A stretch of 64,000 nt of DNA from NCBI RefSeq assembly GCF_016745505.1, contig NZ_JAERUC010000138.1, positions 27,618 through 91,617 on the forward strand, in the 5' to 3' direction. The stretch comes from Streptomyces silvae (lineage in GTDB: Bacteria > Actinomycetota > Actinomycetes > Streptomycetales > Streptomycetaceae). A program made the translations under genes and the position numbers. Within the stretch, counting starts at the first letter, position 1. Each line of letters starts with the position of its first letter. The notes beneath the pieces are model-generated. The model had not been told where the DNA came from, ran no database searches, and was given only the letters and a program-made list of their open reading frames with translations. Below are positions 58,084-64,000 of the stretch, piece by piece.

Positions 58084-59547
58084 TTAAAGATGGGGCCCGG
58101 CGCCCGGGGCGCCTCGGAACTCTGTGTTCCGGCCCCTCACTCCGCGTGGTCCCCGCCTTCCGTTACGCCGCCCCACCCGGTGCCCCCGGCGGGCTCGCTC
58201 GGCCGGGCCGCCGTCCAGCCCTATCCAGATGCGCACCTCCGTGCCGCCCAGCACCGATCGCCCGATCCGCAGGTCACCGCCGGTGGATTCGGCGACCCTG
58301 CGGACGATGTCGAGGCCGAGTCCGGTCGAACCCACCTCGCTCCCCGCGCCGTTGCGGCCGCTGGCGCCCCGGGCCAGGGCGGATTCCGGATCGGGTATGC
58401 CGGGCCCGGCGTCGGAGACCAGCACGATCACCGCGTCGCCGCTGTGGTGCACGTCGACGGCGAAGGCGGTGCCCTCCGGGGTGTGCCGGAAGACGTTGCC
58501 GAGCAACGCGTCCAGGGCGGCGGCCAGTTCGGGCCTGGCCACCGGGATCCGCACGGTGCGGTCCACGCCCGCGAGGCGGACGGTGCGCCCCTCGTCCTCG
58601 GCCAGCGCCGACCAGAAGCCCATGCGCTCCCGGATGACCTCGGAGGCGTCGCACCCGGCGCCCGCGCCCGGCTGCCCGCCCTGGGTCTGCGGGCGCTGCT
58701 CCCGGGCCGTACGGATGATCGTGTCGACCTCGTGCTCCAGCTGCTCGACCGCCGCCCTGGTCTGCTCGGCGGCCGGGCCCTCGCCCAGCGAGGCGGCGTT
58801 GAGCCGGAGCACGGTGAGCGGGGTGCGCAGCCGGTGCGAGAGGTCGGCGGCCAGCTCACGTTCGTTGGCCAGGAGCTGGACGACCTGGTCGGCCATGGAG
58901 TTGAAGGCGACCGCGGCCGAGCGGAGCTCGGTGGGGCCCTCCTCGGGCACCCTGGTGCCCAGCCGGCCCTCCCCCAGGTCCTGGGCGGCGCCCGCGAGCC
59001 GCTGCGCGGGCTGCACCATCCGTACGCCGAGCCGGTCGGCCACGGCCACCGAGCCGACGATCAGCGCGATCCCGACGCCGGCGAGCACCAGCCAGGCCGT
59101 GCCGACGCCGTTGGAGACCTCGTTCTCGGGCACGAACACCTCGACGACGGCGATGCCTCCGGAGCCGAGCGCGGTGGGCTGGAGCAGCGCGGAGCCGCCG
59201 GGCACCTCGGCGATGGCGGCGCGGCCCGACTTCCGTACGGTCTCCAGGTCCTGCCGGGTGGCGCGCCGCTCGCCGATCTCCAGGCGTTCACCGCCCTGTC
59301 CGGCGGCGGGGACGTGTACCGCGAGGCGCCCTCGGCCGCCGGGCTCGGTGGACAGGACGGCCCGGGTCAGCTCCTCGCGGTCGGTGGTGATGGTGAGGGT
59401 GGGGCCGATGGTGGCGGCCTGCCGTTCGGCGTCGGAGAAGGCGCGGTCGCGGGCCATCTCCTTGATGACGAGCCCGAGCGGGACGGCGAACGCGATCACG
59501 ACCATGGCGGTGACGGCCAGGCAGACCTTGACCAGGGCCCATCTCAT
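58084..59547 (-). CDS. sensor histidine kinase
   Basis: 487-residue membrane kinase. Two membrane helices (about 8-28 and 150-172) flank an extracytoplasmic sensor of about 120 residues. A HAMP region precedes the dimerisation helix with phosphoacceptor His238 in ADLSHRLRTPL. The ATP domain has the N box NVFRHTPEG, the G1 box DAGPGIPD and the G2 box GSTGLGLDIV. The start overlaps the response-regulator stop by four bases. Signal unknown. Confidence 0.93.
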   Translation of the reverse strand: MRWALVKVCLAVTAMVVIAFAVPLGLVIKEMARDRAFSDAERQAATIGPTLTITTDREELTRAVLSTEPGGRGRLAVHVPAAGQGGERLEIGERRATRQDLETVRKSGRAAIAEVPGGSALLQPTALGSGGIAVVEVFVPENEVSNGVGTAWLVLAGVGIALIVGSVAVADRLGVRMVQPAQRLAGAAQDLGEGRLGTRVPEEGPTELRSAAVAFNSMADQVVQLLANERELAADLSHRLRTPLTVLRLNAASLGEGPAAEQTRAAVEQLEHEVDTIIRTAREQRPQTQGGQPGAGAGCDASEVIRERMGFWSALAEDEGRTVRLAGVDRTVRIPVARPELAAALDALLGNVFRHTPEGTAFAVDVHHSGDAVIVLVSDAGPGIPDPESALARGASGRNGAGSEVGSTGLGLDIVRRVAESTGGDLRIGRSVLGGTEVRIWIGLDGGPAERARRGHRVGRRNGRRGPRGVRGRNTEFRGAPGAGPHL

Positions 59548-60248
59548 GCGGACGGTCCTGCGGCCGGCGGTTCGAGCTTCACGCCGACTCCGCGCAGGGT
59601 GTGCAGATAGCGCGGCCGGGCGGCCGTCTCGCCCAGTTTGCGGCGCAGCCAGGAGAGGTGGACGTCGATGGTCTGGTCGTCGCCGTAGGACTGCTTCCAG
59701 ACCTCGGCCAGCAGTTCGCGGCGCGGGACGACGACACCGGGGCGGCCGGCGAGGAAGGCCAGCAGGTCGAACTCGCGGCGGGTCAGGTCCAGCGCGGCGC
59801 CGTCCAGTTCGGCCTGGCGGCGCAGCGGGTCGATGGAGAGCCCGCCGACCTGGAGGACCCGCGGGGGCGGGGCCTGGGCGCCGGGTCCGCGGGTGCGGCG
59901 CAGGACGGCGGCCATGCGGGCGGAGAGGTGCTCCACCGAGAACGGCTTGGTCAGGTAGTCGTCGGCGCCGTCGTTGAGCAGCCTGACTATCTCGGCCTCG
60001 TTGTCCCGCGCGGTCGCGATGATCACGGGTACGTCGGTGATGGAGCGCAGCATCTTCAGGGCCTCGGCGCCGTCGAGGTCGGGCAGTCCGAGGTCGAGGA
60101 CGACGACGTCGAAGCGGAAGTGCGCGACCTCGCGCAGCGCTTCGAGGGCCGTGCCGACACTCCGTACGGTGTGCGAGGCCTCGGTCAGGTGCCGGATGAG
60201 GGCGGAACGTACGAACTGGTCGTCCTCGACCACGAGCACACTAGGCAT
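59544..60248 (-). CDS. OmpR-family response regulator
   Basis: 234-residue regulator. The receiver domain has Asp9/Asp10, phosphoacceptor Asp52, Thr79 and Lys101; the C-terminal winged helix (about 130-225) ends in RGVGVKLE. The start is the ATG at MPSVLVVEDD; longer frames upstream are noise. It is cotranscribed with the overlapping kinase. The regulon is unknown; nearby genes include the chitinase and a secreted protein. Confidence 0.93.
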   Translation of the reverse strand: MPSVLVVEDDQFVRSALIRHLTEASHTVRSVGTALEALREVAHFRFDVVVLDLGLPDLDGAEALKMLRSITDVPVIIATARDNEAEIVRLLNDGADDYLTKPFSVEHLSARMAAVLRRTRGPGAQAPPPRVLQVGGLSIDPLRRQAELDGAALDLTRREFDLLAFLAGRPGVVVPRRELLAEVWKQSYGDDQTIDVHLSWLRRKLGETAARPRYLHTLRGVGVKLEPPAAGPSA

Positions 60249-60326
60249 GCGCCGCACCGTAGCCCATACGGAGGAACGGGGTCCCCTCCAGGACAAGGCC
60301 GGGGCGGGTGGTGCAGGATGTGCCCG

Positions 60327-60881
60327 ATGCAACGAGGACTCGTACACGCGATGGCGTGGTCGCTCGCCACGGGTGCGGCGGTCACCCTGTCGTGGTGGGG
60401 CGTGCACACGGTCATGTCGGGGACGGCGTACGACCCTCCGCGTGCCGTGCCGATCTCGGTGGGGGCGCGCGGCGGGCAGGCCACGGACGTACCGGTGTCG
60501 TCCTCGACGCACCGCGCGCTGCCCTCGCCCTCGCCGAGTCCCACCGCGTCTCGCACGACGGCGCCGAAGACCCCCAGCCCTTCCCGGAAGCCGTCCTCCC
60601 GGCCGCCGTCCGCGAGCCGGAGCCCGGCGAAGTCCTCGCCGCCCGCGGCCGCTTCGGGCGAGGTGGAGAGTTATCCGACGCGCGGCGGCAGGGTCGTCCT
60701 GGAGCTGGCGGCCGACTCGGCGAAGCTGGTCTCGGCCACGCCCGAACCGGGCTGGTCGATGCAGGTGTGGACGAACCCGGAGTGGATCCGGGTGGACTTC
60801 AGCGACGGGGCGGGCGCGACGGTCTCCGTCTTCTGCACCTGGAACGGCCATCCACCGGTCGTGGAGGTCGTGGACCAGTAG
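60327..60881 (+). CDS. secreted or membrane-anchored Ser/Pro-rich protein
   Basis: 184-residue protein. One hydrophobic N-terminal segment (residues 8-30) is followed by a Ser/Pro/Thr-rich linker (about 60-110) and a compact C-terminal domain of about 75 residues (GGRVVLELAADSAKLVSATPEPGWSMQVW to VEVVDQ). The likely place is the cell surface. It reads divergently from the two-component system with 78 bases between starts, which suggests common control. No family recognised. Confidence 0.8.
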   Translation: MQRGLVHAMAWSLATGAAVTLSWWGVHTVMSGTAYDPPRAVPISVGARGGQATDVPVSSSTHRALPSPSPSPTASRTTAPKTPSPSRKPSSRPPSASRSPAKSSPPAAASGEVESYPTRGGRVVLELAADSAKLVSATPEPGWSMQVWTNPEWIRVDFSDGAGATVSVFCTWNGHPPVVEVVDQ

Positions 60882-60897
60882 CCGGCCCACGGCCCGT

Positions 60898-61785
60898 CTA
60901 CGCGAACGCGTCGGGCGGCGGGGCCGGTGAGGGCTTGGCGCCCGCGTCGGTGACGACGGCGGCGCCGCCCGTGAAGTCGGCGAGGGCACGGCCCTGTTCG
61001 ACGCGGCCGGGGTGGGGGTCGCTCGCGACCCGGCGGGTCAGTTCGGCGACCGCGATCGGCAGGTCGGAGGCGACCAGCACCGCGTTTCCGAAGCGGCGGC
61101 CCCGCCAGACGGTCGGATCGGCGGCGAGGGCCAGCTCGGGAAAGAGCGAGGCGGCCGTGGCGACCTGGCCCCGCAGGTGGGCGAGCGGCGGGCCGTCGGC
61201 GAGGTTGGCGGCGTACTGACCGCCGGGCTTCAGCACCCGGCGCACCTCGGCGAGGAATTCGGCGGTGGTGAGGTGCGCGGGGGTACGGGCCCCGCCGAAG
61301 ACGTCGGCGATGACGAGGTCCGCCCAGCCGTCCTGGATCTTGCCGAGCCCGGCGCGGGCGTCCGCCGAGCGGACCCGTATCCGTGCCTGCGGGTCCAGGG
61401 GCAGCTCCCGGCGCACCAGCTGGACGAGGGGGCCGTCGATCTCCACGATCTGCTGGGTGGAGCGGGGGCGGCTCGCGGCGATGTACCGGGCGAGGGTGAA
61501 GGCCCCGCCGCCGAGGTGCACCACCTGGAGGGGCCGGCCGGCGGGCGCGGCGAGATCGATGACATGGCCGAGTCTGCGCTGGTACTCGAAGGAGAGGTAC
61601 GAGGGATCGTCCAGGTCCACGTGGGACTGCGGGGCGCCGTCCAGCAGCAGCGTCCACGCGCGCGGGCGCTCACGGTCGGGCACGAGCTCGGCGAGGCCGC
61701 CGTCCACCGTCGCGGAGACGGGCTCCTGCCGGCGCTCGGACCGCTTGCGGTCGCTCGCGCCCCGGGCCGCTCCTCGACGTGCCAC
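60898..61785 (-). CDS. spermidine-synthase-like SAM-fold protein
   Basis: 295-residue protein with the Rossmann core of spermidine synthases and related methyltransferases. The nucleotide loop reads VVHLGGGAFTLARY near 87-100, then QQIVEIDGPLVQLVRREL, and the catalytic-loop region DLVIADVFGGA near 156. It lacks the N-terminal beta domain in full and may act on another small amine or be a non-enzymatic relative. It ends 16 bases from the convergent secreted-protein gene. Confidence 0.8.
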   Translation of the reverse strand: MARRGAARGASDRKRSERRQEPVSATVDGGLAELVPDRERPRAWTLLLDGAPQSHVDLDDPSYLSFEYQRRLGHVIDLAAPAGRPLQVVHLGGGAFTLARYIAASRPRSTQQIVEIDGPLVQLVRRELPLDPQARIRVRSADARAGLGKIQDGWADLVIADVFGGARTPAHLTTAEFLAEVRRVLKPGGQYAANLADGPPLAHLRGQVATAASLFPELALAADPTVWRGRRFGNAVLVASDLPIAVAELTRRVASDPHPGRVEQGRALADFTGGAAVVTDAGAKPSPAPPPDAFA

Positions 61786-61873
61786 GCGCGCTCGTCCTCA
61801 CTCACCGGTTCCGGCCGGTCACCTGGGTGGCCCGGCGGCGGCGGACACTCCGCCCCACCTGGCCATTATGGCC

Positions 61874-62251
61874 TCAGCGGCAGTTGTCGGCCGCCTCGAT
61901 GAGCCGGGCCGCCTGGTCGAGGGCGGCGCGCAGGACGGCCGGGTCGGTGACCGGGGTCTCGGCGACGGGCGGCAGGAGCCAGCCTCCTCCGGTGACGGGC
62001 GGCTCGGCGGGGACGCGCAGTCCGCGGCCGTCCGTCCGCGTACAGGCACTGCCGGGCACGTCCCATGCCTCGGCCGTACCGGGTGGCACCAGGAATCCGA
62101 GGACGGCGCAGGCTCCGTCGTGCAGGACCGGGCCGACGGTTTCGTCGTCCGATCCCCTGCGCAGGATGTCCACGGCCTCCAGGCCCTGACGTGCCGGGAC
62201 GGTCACCAGGTCGCACGGTGTGGTCTCCGGGCCCGTGTCCATATGAGGCAA
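61874..62251 (-). CDS. conserved hypothetical protein, small
   Basis: 125-residue soluble protein with a Pro/Gly-rich middle and a helical end. I do not recognise a family. The TTG start is chosen because AGGAGG lies seven bases upstream; an ATG three codons in lacks a site at that distance. It lies divergently from the XRE/TPR regulator with 244 bases between their starts. Small proteins paired with such regulators are common in Streptomyces (general knowledge), so a joint role is possible. Confidence 0.68.
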   Translation of the reverse strand: MPHMDTGPETTPCDLVTVPARQGLEAVDILRRGSDDETVGPVLHDGACAVLGFLVPPGTAEAWDVPGSACTRTDGRGLRVPAEPPVTGGGWLLPPVAETPVTDPAVLRAALDQAARLIEAADNCR

Positions 62252-62495
62252 GGGAACCCCTCCTCTCGTCTCGACGAGACGGTGCCGCGCCCCGTCTCCA
62301 CATGGACCAACGCCCCGACGGCGTCAAGGGCTACGGCGGCACGCCGCCGCAAAGGGTGGCAGTTCATGGCGGATCGGGGGTGAGATGTCCGCTTTATTGC
62401 TAAACGCTGCGTGTGCGTCTCGTCACAGCAGGTACGTTCTTGCTCCGCCGGGACACCGGAAGCAGGAACCCGGCTGCACCAGAGAGGGCCCCGCC

Positions 62496-63917
62496 ATGGT
62501 GTCGACACGGGCAGTTCCCAACCTCGTCTTCCGACGGCTGCGCGGACAGCGCTCCGCCGGGGAGTTCGCGGCGGCGGTCCGCAGGGCCGCGCGCGAGATC
62601 GGTGAACAGGTCGCGTGCGACGCCCGGTACATCGGACGCGTGGAGTCCGGCGAGATCCGCTGCCCCAACTACGCGTACGAACGGGTGTTCCTGCACATGT
62701 TCCCCGGGGCCGGCCTCGAGGACCTGGGCTTCTCGGCCCGCGAGAGCGTGCGCGGCCGGGGGGCCCGCACGACCGCCCCGCCCCCGCCCACCCCACCCCC
62801 CGCGCTCGACGGCGACATTCACGAGGAGAGCGACGTGCTGCGTCGCGTGTTCATGACCAGCGGTACCGCCACGGTGGCGGCCGCGTCCCTGGGCCTGGGC
62901 GGCCGCGCCGCCGCGGGGCCCCTCACCGTCCCCACGCAGCGCCGGGTCGGCGAGGCCGAGGTGAGTGCCGTCGAGGAGGCGGTACGCCAGATCCGGCTGC
63001 TGGACGACCGGCACGGCGCGGACGGCCTCTACCGGCGCGCCTCCCAGCCGCTCCGGGCGGCGTACGCCCTGCTCGACTCCGGGACGGCGACGCGGCGCAG
63101 CACGGCGGACCGGCTGCACGCCGGCGCCGGGGAGCTGGCGATCTCCGTGGGCTGGCTGGCCCATGACTCGGGGCGCTTCGACGACGCGCGCTCGCATTAC
63201 GCGGAGGCGCTCGCGACGGCGCGGCTGGCGGGTGACGCCGCGCTGGAAGCGCACGCGTTCTGCAACGCGTCGTTCCTGGCCCGCGATACGGGGCGGGCCC
63301 GGGAGGCGGTGCGCGCGGCGGAGGCCGGGCAGCGGGCCGCCCGGCCGCTCGGCTCTCCGCGGCTGCTGGCCCTGCTGGCGCTGCGGGAGGCGGGGGCCAG
63401 GGCGTGGCTCGGCGACCGTACGGCGTGCGAGCAGGCGATCGGGCGGGCGCGGACGGCGTTCGAGCGGGGGCCGGGCGATGCGGATCCGGAGTGGATGAGC
63501 TTCTTCCGGGAGGCGGAGCTGGAGCTGCTGGAGGCGCAGTGCTGGTCGGCGCTGGGTGACTGGCCGCGGGCGGCGCGGCACGGGCGGCGGGCGACCCGGC
63601 TGCAGGATCCGCACTTCACCCGGAACCTCGCGCTGTACCGCGCGCAGCTCGCCGGGGACCTGGCGCAGGCGGGCGCGGCGGACGAGGCCGCGGCGGCGGG
63701 CCACCAGGTGCTGGACCTGCTGGACCGGGTCCAGTCCTCGCGGATCCGGGGGATGCTGGCGAGCGCGGTACGGGTGCTGCGGCCGCGGGGAGGCCCGGAG
63801 GTCACGTCCCTCCTGTCCCGCTACGAAGAACTCCCCCGACCCCCTGACGAGCACCGCCCATTCCAAGCCGGTCCGTCACTCGAGGACGGCACCCTCAAGT
63901 CGAGCTCGGCCGGCTGA
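62496..63917 (+). CDS. XRE-type regulator with TPR-like C terminus
   Basis: 473-residue protein. A helix-turn-helix region (about 8-70, FRRLRGQRSAGEFAAAVRRAAREIG and IGRVESGEIRCPN) is followed by a proline stretch and a region starting LRRVFMTSGTATVAAASLGLG near 115-136, which looks like a twin-arginine and hydrophobic segment lying inside the protein. From about 150 to the end are repeated helical pairs typical of TPR solenoids. The ATG at MVSTRA has AGAGAGGG upstream. Large Streptomyces regulators of this form are common, but target and signal are unknown. Confidence 0.82.
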   Translation: MVSTRAVPNLVFRRLRGQRSAGEFAAAVRRAAREIGEQVACDARYIGRVESGEIRCPNYAYERVFLHMFPGAGLEDLGFSARESVRGRGARTTAPPPPTPPPALDGDIHEESDVLRRVFMTSGTATVAAASLGLGGRAAAGPLTVPTQRRVGEAEVSAVEEAVRQIRLLDDRHGADGLYRRASQPLRAAYALLDSGTATRRSTADRLHAGAGELAISVGWLAHDSGRFDDARSHYAEALATARLAGDAALEAHAFCNASFLARDTGRAREAVRAAEAGQRAARPLGSPRLLALLALREAGARAWLGDRTACEQAIGRARTAFERGPGDADPEWMSFFREAELELLEAQCWSALGDWPRAARHGRRATRLQDPHFTRNLALYRAQLAGDLAQAGAADEAAAAGHQVLDLLDRVQSSRIRGMLASAVRVLRPRGGPEVTSLLSRYEELPRPPDEHRPFQAGPSLEDGTLKSSSAG

Positions 63918-63965
63918 CCATGTGAACCCGCACCGGAGAACACCCCCGGACCACGCGCCCCGGTT

Positions 63966-63995
63966 CCGTCCTCAAACGCCGGACGGGCTGGATTT
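63966..63995 (+). repeat. Streptomyces-type intergenic hairpin element
   Basis: CCGTCC, nine bases, then GGACGG, followed by GCTGGATTT. This sequence family (TCCTCAAACGCCGGACGGGCTG) is, from recollection, very frequent in Streptomyces intergenic DNA. Here it may end the XRE/TPR transcript. Confidence 0.65.
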
Positions 63996-64000
63996 CGCCG

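Overview
The window is chromosomal DNA of a Streptomyces-type actinomycete. The evidence is very high GC coding DNA with GTG/TTG starts and many 4-bp gene overlaps, near absence of TTA codons, and several Streptomyces hallmark loci: a desferrioxamine operon with iron boxes, adpA followed by ornA with the conserved TTA codon in adpA, a CebR/cellobiose locus, and a gvpOAFGYZJLSK gas-vesicle cluster. The stretch from the leucine/isovalerate genes through des, glmS, adpA, ornA and ceb matches the gene order I remember from S. coelicolor (recollection, not a search). I found no integrase, transposase, plasmid gene or CRISPR array.

Layout. (1) 1-5.3 kb: a tandem-repeat edge, an alpha/beta hydrolase, then a CUT1 sugar ABC transporter (binding protein and two permeases, no ATPase) ending in its own LacI-type regulator. 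(2) 5.3-9.6 kb: two apparently cytoplasmic glycosidases (GH5-like and GH3), which with the transporter look like an import-and-hydrolyse unit for a beta-linked oligosaccharide. (3) 9.6-14.3 kb: a glucarate/galactarate cassette (MFS transporter, glucarate dehydratase, 5-dehydro-4-deoxyglucarate dehydratase) with a divergent IclR regulator. (4) 14.4-20.2 kb: small housekeeping genes, acyl-CoA dehydrogenase, TesB thioesterase, cation-efflux protein, and a cytochrome P450 with a TTA codon. (5) 20.2-27.6 kb: a phosphatase-like protein and a TetR gene divergent from a liu-type leucine catabolic operon (biotin carboxylase/carboxyltransferase pair, HMG-CoA lyase, isovaleryl-CoA dehydrogenase). (6) 27.7-35.0 kb: desEF and desABCD, each unit behind an iron box. 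(7) 35.1-40.6 kb: small gene, glmS, universal stress protein, adpA, ornA. (8) 40.7-49.3 kb: tRNA-His(GTG), a complete gas-vesicle cluster, and a TerD/EcsC-like/TerB-like fusion. (9) 49.5-55.8 kb: cebR, bglC and cebEFG, with three CebR palindromes. (10) 56.5-64 kb: CBM2-GH18 chitinase, a two-component system, a secreted protein, a spermidine-synthase-like protein, a small conserved protein and an XRE/TPR regulator.

How the parts work together. Two CUT1 importers lack their own ATPase, which in Streptomyces is normally the shared MsiK encoded elsewhere. Both deliver oligosaccharides to intracellular glycosidases and each has its own LacI repressor. The des operon makes and takes up a hydroxamate siderophore when the iron repressor leaves the two iron boxes. 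AdpA and the P450 are the only two genes here with a TTA codon, so both should depend on the bldA leucine tRNA and follow the developmental clock. The gas-vesicle cluster and the Ter-domain protein sit between tRNA-His and cebR, a possible accessory insertion into otherwise core sequence.
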